From Chitinophagaceae bacterium (GTDB lineage: Bacteria; Bacteroidota; Bacteroidia; Chitinophagales; Chitinophagaceae): 64,000 bases of DNA. A model generated the notes under the pieces. That model had not been told where the DNA came from, made no database searches, and saw nothing but the letters and a program-made list of their open reading frames with translations. Below, in pieces: positions 26,122 to 35,443 of this stretch (positions are counted from its first letter, which is position 1; each line of letters begins with the position of its first letter). Where the stretch lies: NCBI GenBank assembly GCA_016720745.1, contig JADKKA010000018.1, positions 1,178,001 to 1,242,000 of the forward strand, given 5' to 3'. Position numbers and translations under genes: made by a program.

Positions 26122-28116
26122 TCAGGAATTAATCAGAAAATCCATCATCACCGTAGTGCCAATTTCTTTTTGGGAATCGATCGACATTTTACCATTGAGA
26201 TAATGCACCCGGCTTTCCACTGAATGAAGTCCGGCATGATTTCCCGGACCCTTATCTGCCAGATTAAACCCTCTTCCGTTATCCTCCACCACCACACTCA
26301 GCCGGTTTTGATCCAGATTGAACTGAATCAATGCTTCGGTAGCCTGGGCATGTTTAATGATATTATTCAGCAATTCCTGTATGATCCGGAACAGCATGAC
26401 TTCGGTGGAAGAATTCAGCCGTTCATTCATGCCATAGGCCTGCAGGGATACCTGTAATAATTTACCGGCACTGATGCTGTTACACAATTCCTGGGTGGCC
26501 TGCACCAGTCCGATTTTGATCAGTACCTCGGGCATCATATTATGCGCAATTCGTCTAACTTCTTCCGATGCTGTGTTGACCATCTCATAACTCTTGGTAA
26601 AAAGCGGATTTGTTTTCAGTGAACTTTCTTCATGTTGCAAAGTGCTGAAATGCATTTTGATAGTGGAGAAGAGTCCACCCAATCCGTCATGCAGGTCCTT
26701 GGCAATCCTTGTTCTTTCCGTTTCCTGTCCGTTGATCATGGATTGCAGTGATACCACCTGTTGTTGTCTTTCCAGGAAGCGGATTTCTTCCTGCTGTATC
26801 TTTTTATCTTTTTCGGCAATGATTTGTTTTTGTTTGGTATTCCGATAAAGCACCAGCATCAGCAGCAGCAGTGCAGCTCCGCTGATGCCGCCGATCAGCA
26901 GCCAGCGGTTTCTTTGAACGAGCTGGATCTTATTGTTAGCGTTCTTCAGATTCAACTGGGCGATTTCATTTTCTTTTTTCTCCACCTGGTACCTGGCTTC
27001 CAGGTTCAGGATGGATTTTTTTGTTTCCTCGTTACTGGCACTATCGGTATAACGGGCAGTGAGTTCAGCATAAGCCAAAGCCTGCCGGTAATCCTGATGA
27101 CTTTCGGCAATTATCTTCAGGATGCCATAAGTGCCGGCTGTTACTTTGTGGTTTTTTAATTCGAGGGCAATGCGGTTGCTTTCCTTTGCAATCAGGGCCG
27201 CTTTATCTGTTTGCCTTACTGCGAGGTACTGCCTGGCCAGGTTTTCTCCCACTTCTGCTTTGAAATAAAAATTTTGCGTACTGTCCGCTATTCGATAGGC
27301 TGTTTCATACGCTTTCAGTGAAGCTGTAATATCGCCAGTAGCATGATAAAAAGCGCCGGTTGTATTATACACAAGGCCGGTAACATGGATATTATTTAAT
27401 TGTTCGCGGAGAAGATTGGCGGTGTCGAGGTGTAATCCGGCATTCGTCAGATCCTTTAGTTTAAGATAGGCATCTGTAATATCCAGGTGGATCATGACCC
27501 GGTAGCGGAGTTCATCGGGATAGTTTTTTAATTCCAGGGCCTTCTTTTCATAGGCGATTCCTTTTTCAATCAGATTTTCTGCAATCAGGTTATGACCCAG
27601 GTTGCCGTAGGTCTGGGGAAGAAAGACGGTGAACTGCGGGTTGGTGGATCCTTCGATCAAACGGGCTGCACGGGTCAGGTAGTCGGCGGCTTTGGCAAAA
27701 TCAGAGAGGTAATTAAAGAGCAGGGCATTTCCATTGATGGTGTAGAGCTGCAGGGCGGTGTCTTTATTAAGAATAGCGATCTGTTCCCCTTCATCGAAAT
27801 AATAACGGGCACTGTCATAGCGGGTCAGGCTGTTATAAGCCATTCCGGCGTTGTAAATGATCCGGCCGAGTTTTTTGGGATGGTTCACTTTGCGGGCCGG
27901 GGCGATAGCCAGCAGGGTATATTTTAATGAGGAATCATATTCTCCTTTATTATAGAAATAGCGCTGGATTTCCATGAAAGCGTTGAGCGAATTGGTATCC
28001 GGTTTGGCCCGGAGCGCAATTCCGAGCAGACTGTCTTTGGGAAAGAAAGGCGTTTGCGCGGAACTAGTTTGAATGAACAGGAACAATAGTATTAGAGACA
28101 GGATGCGACGGGCCAT
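26122..28116 (-). CDS. TPR-containing sensor histidine kinase (HisKA_3 family)
   Basis: The 664-residue kinase has a signal peptide (ILSLILLFLFIQTSSAQ) and a periplasmic region of tetratricopeptide repeats to about residue 390. One membrane segment follows (WLLIGGISGAALLLLMLVLY), then a coiled-coil linker. The dimerisation and phospho-acceptor box is RIAKDLHDGLGGLFSTIK, with the histidine in DLHDG. The ATP-binding part has VVEDNGRGFNL and NHAGLHSVESRV. This is the standard Bacteroidota partner of NarL-type regulators. It lies 47 bp upstream of such a regulator in the same direction. The signal sensed by the TPR region is unknown. Confidence 0.93.
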   Translation of the reverse strand: MARRILSLILLFLFIQTSSAQTPFFPKDSLLGIALRAKPDTNSLNAFMEIQRYFYNKGEYDSSLKYTLLAIAPARKVNHPKKLGRIIYNAGMAYNSLTRYDSARYYFDEGEQIAILNKDTALQLYTINGNALLFNYLSDFAKAADYLTRAARLIEGSTNPQFTVFLPQTYGNLGHNLIAENLIEKGIAYEKKALELKNYPDELRYRVMIHLDITDAYLKLKDLTNAGLHLDTANLLREQLNNIHVTGLVYNTTGAFYHATGDITASLKAYETAYRIADSTQNFYFKAEVGENLARQYLAVRQTDKAALIAKESNRIALELKNHKVTAGTYGILKIIAESHQDYRQALAYAELTARYTDSASNEETKKSILNLEARYQVEKKENEIAQLNLKNANNKIQLVQRNRWLLIGGISGAALLLLMLVLYRNTKQKQIIAEKDKKIQQEEIRFLERQQQVVSLQSMINGQETERTRIAKDLHDGLGGLFSTIKMHFSTLQHEESSLKTNPLFTKSYEMVNTASEEVRRIAHNMMPEVLIKIGLVQATQELCNSISAGKLLQVSLQAYGMNERLNSSTEVMLFRIIQELLNNIIKHAQATEALIQFNLDQNRLSVVVEDNGRGFNLADKGPGNHAGLHSVESRVHYLNGKMSIDSQKEIGTTVMMDFLINS

Positions 28117-28205
28117 ATTTTTTTTGCAATAAAATGTTTATTGGTCAGACTGAAACTACCGGGATTCAGGTATTCTTCTGCCTTAAAATAACTGCTTTTA
28201 GGGGA

Positions 28206-28236
28206 TTGGGCAAGCCTGGCCGGAAAAATAGTTTTG
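28206..28236 (+). promoter_or_regulatory. Bacteroidota-type promoter upstream of the beta-helix gene
   Basis: TTG at 28206-28208 and TAGTTTTG at 28229-28236 are separated by 20 bases. This fits the TTG / TAnnTTTG consensus of the Bacteroidota housekeeping sigma factor. The expected start of transcription leaves a leader of about 20 bases before the ATG at 28263. Confidence 0.55.
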
Positions 28237-28262
28237 GAGTCTAAATCGAAAAAACTAAAAAC

Positions 28263-29336
28263 ATGAAAAAGCTCCTCTTTGTTTCCCTGATTGCATTAAG
28301 TCAAATGCAAGCCGATGCTAAAATCTGGCGGGTCAATAATACGGCTGGAATCAATGCCGATTTTACCAATTTAAACAGCGCCATTTCCAATGCTTCCGTT
28401 CTTGATGGCGATACCATTCATCTGGAACCATCAGCAACCATTTACAATGCTTCATTTACTTTGAATAAAAGACTGGTTTTGATCGGCTATGGTTATTTGC
28501 TGACGGGTACGGGAAGTAATACGGGTTTACAGGAAAGCACACAAAACGCTGCAATCAATGCCATCATCACATTGGCTTCCGGAAGTGCCAACAGTAAGCT
28601 GATGGGAATCGATCTTCCGGGGTCTCAGTTTCTGTTTGCCAGTGGTTATTCCGGAAATGTAAATATTACCTTCGAAAAATGTAAGATAAATGGCGGGAAC
28701 CCCATGGTTTTTGCTGCAGGAGCCACTTACAGTGGTATCAGCTTCCGGAAATGTTTATTTAATGGCGTAAATTTTAATACAGCACCGGCTGTTGCGGCAT
28801 TGAATAACCTGACCGTGGAAAACTGTATAGTAGTTGGAAATGTTTTCTGGCTCAAACCTCCTGCAGGCACTAATATAGTTATCAGGAATAATACATTTAG
28901 CCTCGCTACAAATCCTGCCGTGGATGTAAATAATGCCTATGTGGCCAACAATATTTTTCTCACGGGTTCTATTCAAAACTCATTTATTAGTTGTAATGTC
29001 AAAAACAATGTATTTACAGCGAATCAAACTGGTGTCACCATTGGGCCTTTAAGTACCAATGGCAATAACCTGGTGAGCCAGACCCTTGCTTCATTGATTC
29101 TGAATACGGGCAGTGATGATGGAAAATTTCAGTTAGCGGCTGGTTCTCCTGCTATTGGTGGCGGTGTTGATATCAGCGGTTTTAAACCGGATTGCGGCGC
29201 TTTCGGGAGTAATGACCCCTACAAACTTTCAGGGATACCCGGTATCCCTACCATTTACAGTTTAACCGTACCGGCGAGTATTCCTGTAGGAACACCTACC
29301 ATGAATGTGACCCTGAGTACCCGGAACAATAATTAA
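28263..29336 (+). CDS. secreted right-handed beta-helix-like protein
   Basis: The 357-residue protein has a short signal peptide (LLFVSLIALSQMQADA). It contains beta-helix style repeats: NLNSAISNASVLDGDTIHLE, VNITFEKCKING, GISFRKCLFNG, LTVENCIVVG and IVIRNNTFS, each resembling one coil of a parallel beta-helix as in pectate-lyase-like or NosD-like folds. No catalytic residues are obvious. The C-terminus (VPASIPVGTPTMNVTLSTRNNN, read in parts) lacks a T9SS sorting domain. The gene downstream encodes a sorting-domain protein 19 bp away, so the two are likely co-transcribed and may work together at the surface. Confidence 0.7.
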   Translation: MKKLLFVSLIALSQMQADAKIWRVNNTAGINADFTNLNSAISNASVLDGDTIHLEPSATIYNASFTLNKRLVLIGYGYLLTGTGSNTGLQESTQNAAINAIITLASGSANSKLMGIDLPGSQFLFASGYSGNVNITFEKCKINGGNPMVFAAGATYSGISFRKCLFNGVNFNTAPAVAALNNLTVENCIVVGNVFWLKPPAGTNIVIRNNTFSLATNPAVDVNNAYVANNIFLTGSIQNSFISCNVKNNVFTANQTGVTIGPLSTNGNNLVSQTLASLILNTGSDDGKFQLAAGSPAIGGGVDISGFKPDCGAFGSNDPYKLSGIPGIPTIYSLTVPASIPVGTPTMNVTLSTRNNN

Positions 29337-29355
29337 TCAATTTAAAAATCTGGGT

Positions 29356-30672
29356 ATGAGAAATTATTTATTCCTGCTCCTGCTTTGTGCTTTTTACAAA
29401 GCGGATGCACAAGACCCGGCCTATCCGCCTGCGCCGGCGGCACTGCTAAATATTGTAAAGGCAGAGTACTTTATTGATACGGATCCCGGTTTTGGATCCG
29501 GTAATGATATCAGCATTACTCCCGGAGTGGATATTGCTTCCATACCGGTTATCGTGAATACGACAGCTTTGTCCGTTGGCGCACACAAACTGGTGATTCG
29601 GTCAAGGAATGCGGAAGGACACTGGAGTATCAGTTCGATCCGGCAATTTATCATTGACTTTGACCCCGCTTATCCTTTGGCAACAGCGGCTCCGCAATCC
29701 GTGATCCAGGCAGAGTATTTTGTAGATACAGATCCGGGGTTTGGAAACGGAATATCGATCACTGTAAGTCCGGCCGTTAATATCTCCGGTTTCACAGCGG
29801 CTATAAATTCAAATTTAATCAGCCCCGGTGGCCACAGGCTCTACCTGCGTACCCTTAATAATGAAGGTAGATGGAGTGTAACCGGCAGTCGCGCATTTGT
29901 CATAGATGAAAACCCGGCATATCCGGCTGCACCATCCGCCCCGGGAAATATAACTTTCCTGGAATATTTCTTTGATACGGATCCGGGTTTCGGTAACGGA
30001 ACTGCCGTGAGTATAACGCCCGCTGTTGATATCAGTGCGCTGACTATTCCGGTCAATACGGCTGCACTGACACAGGGGACGCATTATTTATACATCCGGA
30101 GTTTTGATGATTGGGGCATGACCAGTGTGAGAGAATTACTGGTGAGCAGTACACTGCCTGTAACCTTCGCCAGCTTCAGTGGCAAGTTGCAGGGAAATAA
30201 TGTACAGCTCAGTTGGGTAACCAGCACTGAAATCAACAGCAGTCATTTTGAGGTAGAAAGAAGTAAGGATGGTATTCACTTTAGTAAAATCGGACTGACC
30301 GCTGCTGCCGGCAACAGTAACAGCCGTCAGGATTATGCATTTATTGATCCTTCGCTTACAGAAGGAACCTATTATTACCGGCTCAGACAGGTAGATAATG
30401 ATGGACGTTCTAAATATTCAGCGGTTATCAATATCCGTGTGAGAGCAAAAGCAGAAATTGTTGTAATGCCCAACCCGGCCAGTCAGCAAATACAGATTAC
30501 AGGATTGCCACTCAATAGTTCCTATATCATTTTTGATGCAGCAGGAAGACAGGAACGCATGGGTACCTGGAATGGCCAGCCCATATTATTGAAAGGATTG
30601 TCCGCTGGTATGTACTTTTTACAGGTACAGCAGGGCGATCAGCTGATCCGTAAGCCATTTATTAAACAATAA
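29356..30672 (+). CDS. T9SS type A cargo protein with three DTDPGFG repeats
   Basis: The 438-residue protein has a signal peptide (LFLLLLCAFYKADAQ). Three repeats of about 85 residues follow, each opening with E-Y-F-(I/V/F)-DTDPGFG and closing with a W-S or W-G strand. The acidic DTDPG loop could bind calcium, by analogy only. Next comes a fibronectin-like segment (LPVTFASFSGKLQGNNVQLSW, then HFEVERSKDG), the usual spacer before the sorting domain. The type A domain (VVMPNPASQQIQITGL to FLQVQQGD) ends the protein. It sits 19 bp after the beta-helix gene, and a terminator follows. Confidence 0.8.
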   Translation: MRNYLFLLLLCAFYKADAQDPAYPPAPAALLNIVKAEYFIDTDPGFGSGNDISITPGVDIASIPVIVNTTALSVGAHKLVIRSRNAEGHWSISSIRQFIIDFDPAYPLATAAPQSVIQAEYFVDTDPGFGNGISITVSPAVNISGFTAAINSNLISPGGHRLYLRTLNNEGRWSVTGSRAFVIDENPAYPAAPSAPGNITFLEYFFDTDPGFGNGTAVSITPAVDISALTIPVNTAALTQGTHYLYIRSFDDWGMTSVRELLVSSTLPVTFASFSGKLQGNNVQLSWVTSTEINSSHFEVERSKDGIHFSKIGLTAAAGNSNSRQDYAFIDPSLTEGTYYYRLRQVDNDGRSKYSAVINIRVRAKAEIVVMPNPASQQIQITGLPLNSSYIIFDAAGRQERMGTWNGQPILLKGLSAGMYFLQVQQGDQLIRKPFIKQ

Positions 30673-30693
30673 ATCGCTTTTCATGTTTCAAGT

Positions 30694-30725
30694 AGTCGCC
30701 CTGGTTCTCCGGGGCGGCTTTTTTT
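30694..30725 (+). terminator. intrinsic terminator after the DTDPGFG-repeat gene
   Basis: CGCCCTGG pairs with CCGGGGCG around TTCT, with one G-T pair, and a run of seven T follows at 30719-30725. Confidence 0.8.
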
Positions 30726-30839
30726 ATAGTCAATTAGTGATAAGGTAAATCTGGTATATTGTTTTACTACAAAGCATACTGACTACTTTCAGTCATCATT
30801 CCGGTTAAAAGTGAAAGGTAAAAAACAGTATTTTGAGGA

Positions 30840-33794
30840 ATGAATCTTTCAGCGCCCAGGCTGTTCTTTTTATTGCTGGCAAATACAGTTATTTGCCTGA
30901 GCGCCTATTCCCAAAGCCGGCCGGGTTATTTCAATTATACGGCTGCGAACGGACTGTCTGATGATGTAGTCACCTCGCTGCATCAGGATCAGCAGGGTTT
31001 TTTATGGGTGGGTACGGCGAATGGACTTTGCCGTTTTGATGGGACCCAGTTTTACCGTTTTCCGCAGGGATCCCAGGGGTCTTCCTCCATCATGGGTGAT
31101 CTGATCCTGGATTTTGAAGAAGACGGTGATTTTATCTGGGTTGGTCACCGCTATGGCCTGACGAAGATCAATAAATACAATCTGCACTGCGAGAATTTTA
31201 TCACACCTGATACAGGAACAGTCTATGTGTACACCAGGGCCATCAAGGATATTTATAAAGACAGTAAGGGAACCCTCTGGCTGGCCGGCTGGGGTAGTCT
31301 GATGAAATTTGACCAGGGGAAAAATGCTATTGTAAGAATAGCTGATTCATTATTGGAACCCGGTTTGCGGAAAGCGGGGATCTTAAAAATTATTCCCGAA
31401 AATGATCAACGCATCCTGCTCATCACTTCAGGCGGCAGTTATGGGTTTAATCATCAGACCAATCGTTTTGATACTGCCATCAATCCAAGTATTCCGATAC
31501 AGCTTTTAAAAGGCCAGCATATCCGGCTGAATCCCTACTGGAACTCATTTCGTTCTGATATCACGGTGAATTGTGAGGCAGCTGATATGACGATCGGTTT
31601 ATCAAGAGGAGAGAAAAGCCCCGGATTCAGAAAAGTGAAAAGTATTTATGTGGATGACAGTCTGCATGTATTCCTGAACCAGGAAAATAACCAGGCACAA
31701 AAATGGACTCCTGCCAATGCTGTTGCAGAAACAGTTCCTCCTTTCAATGCTGGTTATGCTTTTGGAGGTTTATCTGCCTGGGCTACCAATGAAGGGCTCT
31801 TTATTACTGATCTGAAAGAGGAGTATATCAGCAAACTGAATCTTACTGAGCTGCTGCAGAAAGGTAAGGGATCTGTAAATGATATCAATGATGTGACAGA
31901 CTTTGGATCCGGTCAATGGTTAATTGCAGGCGGAGAAGGCTTGTATTTGCTGGATAAAAAGAATTTCTCCATCCGTACTTTCAGCACCTGGAAGGATTCG
32001 TTGATCCGTAAGGTCTTTGTCATGCCTGACAAAACCATCTGGCTTTCCACTGAAACCTGGCTCTATGCATTTGATCCGGTTACAGAAACAATCAGGAAAA
32101 GGGAGTACATTAATTCTTATGTGGTTGATTTCCTGCTTAGGGAGCAGGTATTGCTGATTGCCCTGCGCAGGAATGGGCTCATGACGATTGATTTCCGGAC
32201 CCATGCTATTAAAAAAATAACCGATTCAGACAGCAATCGTCTGGTGGCGGATAACAGGATTACTTCGGCAAAGCCGTTTGGGAAAAACGGAGATTTATTA
32301 TTGACCTATAATAATTCGGGTAATTATTCTGTCGTCAATCTTGAAAAGGGAACCTATAAGCATTATCGCCTTGATAAAAAATCCTCGGTATTTAATGAGC
32401 CTTTTGTGATATTAACCAGTTATGCTTCAGGGAAAAAATGCTGGATGGGCTTTTACCTGGGTGGCTTGCTGATGTACGACAGTACAAATGGGCAATGGCG
32501 GAATTTCACCACTGCTGATGGTTTAAGTTCAAATAGTGTGTATGAAGTTTTTCCCGATCTCCATCACCGGCTATGGTTAGTGACGACGGGCGGCATTGAT
32601 ATTTTTGATATAGCCAGTTCGAGTATTTACCATCTCCCTGTAAAACTAAACAGCGGTTCGCAGGTTGGTGGAGTAATCAGCAGCAATGGAAAACTGTTGG
32701 TCTATAATAAAGAACAAATTCTGGAAATTGATATGGATTTTAATCCATTGAAGGGAAAAAGAAGTATTGTGTTCAGTCAGCTGCTGACAGATTCCGGACA
32801 AGCAGATTTGAAGGATGCCCGTCTGAACCTGGCGTATAATAAGAATTATTTTAGCGTCGTTTTCTCCCTGCTGTCTTACGGAATCGGTGCACCGGTTGAA
32901 TATGGCTACCGGATGAAGGAAAATGCAGACTGGATCTATATCGGCGGGGAGACAAAACTGAATTTCAGTAACCTGGCACCTGGTCATTATCATTTGCAGA
33001 TCAGGGCTACCAATGAATACGGGCAATGGGTGTATTATTCCGATAAGCTTGATGTTATTATACGGTATCCATTCTGGCGGACTGGCTGGTTTTATCTTTT
33101 GTTGGTATTTCTGGCAGCAGGCGCCCTTTACTTATTATACCGGTATCGCTTAAGACAGTACAAAAAGATCACTCGCTTAAAGGAAAAAATATCGAGGGAT
33201 TTACATGATGATATCGGGGCTTCGCTCAGTAGTATCCATATTTATGGCGATCTGGCCGGTAACAGTTGGGAAACACAGCCCGAAAAGAGCCGGGAGATGA
33301 TCGGAAAAATTGCACAGCAGGCCCGTGAGCTGATTGGAAGGATGAGTGATGTGGTCTGGAGCCTGCAGTCACCCGGAACGGAAAAAAATAATTTCGGATC
33401 AAGGCTCAGGAATTTTAGTCAGGAGATGCTGGCGGTAAAGGGTATTCATGTCGAGTTTGACATTGATGATGGGCTGGCAGCCAGCATTCATAACCCGAAT
33501 ACCAGGAAGAACCTTTTATTAATTGCCAAAGAAGCTATGAATAATATTGCCAAGTACAGTCAGGCTACCCATGCGGTCGTCCGCTTTTACCGGCAAAAGC
33601 GAACCGCTTATCTGGAGATCACAGATAATGGGATTGGCATTGGCGATTTGTCATTGAAAAATGGAAATGGCCTTAACAATATGCAGGAGCGATGCCGGCA
33701 ATTAAATGGCGAATGTAAAATAACAGCAGGACCGGAGGGAGGGACGGCTATTCTCTGTTCTTTGCCAATAGCTATTATTAGTCATATCGGCTGA
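30840..33794 (+). CDS. sensor histidine kinase with two-component regulator propeller
   Basis: The 984-residue kinase has a signal peptide (LFFLLLANTVICLSAYSQ). A periplasmic beta-propeller runs to about residue 660, starting with the typical GLSDDVVTSLHQDQQGFLWV blade motif and repeating LWLAGWG, IWLSTET and LWLVTTGG. A Y_Y_Y-like Ig domain (NYFSVVFSLLSYG to VYYSDKLDVIIRY) precedes the membrane segment FYLLLVFLAAGALYLLYRY. The kinase core has ISRDLHDDIGASLSSIH with the phospho-histidine, then EITDNGIGIGD and NGLNNMQERC. The next gene, 24 bp downstream, is its probable response regulator. Kinases of this layout often sense polysaccharide breakdown products, but no ligand can be inferred here. 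Confidence 0.93.
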   Translation: MNLSAPRLFFLLLANTVICLSAYSQSRPGYFNYTAANGLSDDVVTSLHQDQQGFLWVGTANGLCRFDGTQFYRFPQGSQGSSSIMGDLILDFEEDGDFIWVGHRYGLTKINKYNLHCENFITPDTGTVYVYTRAIKDIYKDSKGTLWLAGWGSLMKFDQGKNAIVRIADSLLEPGLRKAGILKIIPENDQRILLITSGGSYGFNHQTNRFDTAINPSIPIQLLKGQHIRLNPYWNSFRSDITVNCEAADMTIGLSRGEKSPGFRKVKSIYVDDSLHVFLNQENNQAQKWTPANAVAETVPPFNAGYAFGGLSAWATNEGLFITDLKEEYISKLNLTELLQKGKGSVNDINDVTDFGSGQWLIAGGEGLYLLDKKNFSIRTFSTWKDSLIRKVFVMPDKTIWLSTETWLYAFDPVTETIRKREYINSYVVDFLLREQVLLIALRRNGLMTIDFRTHAIKKITDSDSNRLVADNRITSAKPFGKNGDLLLTYNNSGNYSVVNLEKGTYKHYRLDKKSSVFNEPFVILTSYASGKKCWMGFYLGGLLMYDSTNGQWRNFTTADGLSSNSVYEVFPDLHHRLWLVTTGGIDIFDIASSSIYHLPVKLNSGSQVGGVISSNGKLLVYNKEQILEIDMDFNPLKGKRSIVFSQLLTDSGQADLKDARLNLAYNKNYFSVVFSLLSYGIGAPVEYGYRMKENADWIYIGGETKLNFSNLAPGHYHLQIRATNEYGQWVYYSDKLDVIIRYPFWRTGWFYLLLVFLAAGALYLLYRYRLRQYKKITRLKEKISRDLHDDIGASLSSIHIYGDLAGNSWETQPEKSREMIGKIAQQARELIGRMSDVVWSLQSPGTEKNNFGSRLRNFSQEMLAVKGIHVEFDIDDGLAASIHNPNTRKNLLLIAKEAMNNIAKYSQATHAVVRFYRQKRTAYLEITDNGIGIGDLSLKNGNGLNNMQERCRQLNGECKITAGPEGGTAILCSLPIAIISHIG

Positions 33795-33818
33795 GGGCCT
33801 TAAAAATTACTTTTGAGT

Positions 33819-34451
33819 ATGATCAGGGTAGCGGTGTACGATGATAACAAAGCCAGGCGGGAAAGCCTGCAGGCATTTATTGCCATGTCTCCGGAACTGG
33901 AAGAAGCAGGGGTGTATGAAAACTGTGCCGGTATTCAGCAGCATATTCAGGAATCCAAACCGGATATCATCCTGATGGATATTGAAATGCCTGAGGTGAA
34001 CGGCCTGGAAGGAGTGAAACAGGTGAAACAGCAATATCCGGAGATCAAAATCATCATGCAAACGGCTTTTGATGATGATGATAAGATCTTTGCGGCCTTA
34101 CAGGCAGGGGCGGAGGGCTATATTTTGAAAAGCGCTTCCGTGATTCAAATCGCACAAAGCATTGATGATGTGATGAAGGGCGGAGCTGCCATGACACCTT
34201 CGATTGCTTTAAAAGTAATGCGTTATTTCGGTCAGCAGAAGACCAGTAGCGCAGTGGATTATAATCTTTCTCCCAAAGAAAATGAAGTGCTGAAGCACCT
34301 GGCCACCGGACTCAGTTATAAAATGATTGCCGATCAGATGGGGATCAGTTACTTCACCGTGAATAACCATGTGAAAAAGATTTATGAAAAATTACAGGTG
34401 CATTCACTGGGGGAGGCCATGGCACTGGCGCACAAGGAGAAATTGATATAG
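33819..34451 (+). CDS. NarL/LuxR-type response regulator
   Basis: This 210-residue regulator begins at the ATG at 33819; an upstream TTG at 33813 in the same frame is less likely. The receiver domain has the paired aspartates in VYDDNKARR and the phospho-acceptor aspartate in IILMDIEMPEVNG. The C-terminal LuxR-type helix-turn-helix reads LSPKENEVLKHLATGLSYKMIADQMGISYFTVNNHVKKI. It starts 24 bp after the propeller kinase and is almost certainly its partner. A TACTTTTG motif at 33808-33815 matches the promoter -7 consensus just before the ATG, which might allow separate expression. Confidence 0.92.
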   Translation: MIRVAVYDDNKARRESLQAFIAMSPELEEAGVYENCAGIQQHIQESKPDIILMDIEMPEVNGLEGVKQVKQQYPEIKIIMQTAFDDDDKIFAALQAGAEGYILKSASVIQIAQSIDDVMKGGAAMTPSIALKVMRYFGQQKTSSAVDYNLSPKENEVLKHLATGLSYKMIADQMGISYFTVNNHVKKIYEKLQVHSLGEAMALAHKEKLI

Positions 34452-34458
34452 GTCTTTA

Positions 34459-35268
34459 TTAAACATAGCCATTCCGGATCCCGAACACCAGCAGCTCTCC
34501 CGTGCTTTTGCATTCCGTTTTGTGCAGCATATTCTGCCGGTGATTATCGACTGTTTTTTGAGAGAGCTGTAAGATAGCGGCAATTTGTTTGCTGCTATGT
34601 CCTGATGCCAGCAATCTTAATACTTCTATTTCCCTGTTGGATAAAGATGCTGCTGGTGCATCGGCATTGGGCAAACTTTTTCCATCCACACAAATAAACT
34701 GCTGGCAGCGTTCATCATACGTATCCAGTATACTCATGGTGGCGATACCATCACTTTTAATATGGTGAATATTCGTTAACAGGGTTAAGCCAAATAATAT
34801 ATTCCCTTTTTCATCCAGTAGTTGGTCAGCATATTGCACCATCATCCAGTTATACACATTACTGGCATTGAGCATCCGTAAATAAATCGTAGCCCTGTTA
34901 TGGGGTTTTCTTTCAGGGGGTAATTGCATGAAATGATTGACCCAGTAATTGCTGAAAGCAAACATCTGGGCCAGGTCTTCCGGATGGGTTCTGTTGAATA
35001 ATGCCTGCGGGGCCTGGTGCAGTAGTTCGGATTCCTCAATACCTAATAACTGTTCAAAAGCACCGCCACAAGCTACGGTGGTCCAGTTGATGGTATCGGC
35101 AATAAACCATAAGTAGGTACCAATCGCCAGTTTTTTATAGTGCTGTATTGTTGGTTCAAAAATCTGGTAAGGGGATTCGCTGTAGCTGACGGTCCGGGTA
35201 TGCCCAAAACTCAGGCGCAGGTCTTCCTCCTTTACGGGGCTGAGCAAAGTATAAGTGGTTTGTTGCAT
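34459..35268 (-). CDS. PAS-like/LuxR family transcriptional regulator
   Basis: The 269-residue protein has no receiver domain. Its first 190 residues have PAS-like character: FIADTINWTTVACGGAFEQLLGIEESELL, followed by HPEDLAQMFAFSNYWVNHF and a TIYLRML / MMVQYADQLLDEKGN sensor half. The C-terminus is a LuxR-type DNA-binding domain (LSNREIEVLRLLASGHSSKQIAAILQLSQKTVDNHRQNML). It probably senses a small ligand or redox state directly. It is convergent with the response regulator to its left and divergent from the LamG adhesin, which it may control, though that is only positional inference. Confidence 0.87.
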   Translation of the reverse strand: MQQTTYTLLSPVKEEDLRLSFGHTRTVSYSESPYQIFEPTIQHYKKLAIGTYLWFIADTINWTTVACGGAFEQLLGIEESELLHQAPQALFNRTHPEDLAQMFAFSNYWVNHFMQLPPERKPHNRATIYLRMLNASNVYNWMMVQYADQLLDEKGNILFGLTLLTNIHHIKSDGIATMSILDTYDERCQQFICVDGKSLPNADAPAASLSNREIEVLRLLASGHSSKQIAAILQLSQKTVDNHRQNMLHKTECKSTGELLVFGIRNGYV

Positions 35269-35443
35269 CTGTTAAAAAGTGTAGGGATTAATCCCTATTG
35301 GCAGCCAGTACAGGCCTGGATATTTTCGATGATAAAAATAGAAGATTCAGTGAAGTCGTCGATGGCTAATACTAGCTATTGGATTGCTTTGTGCAATACA
35401 ACATTTTTACTCCAACCATTAACCAATAATCATTTTGACTGTT

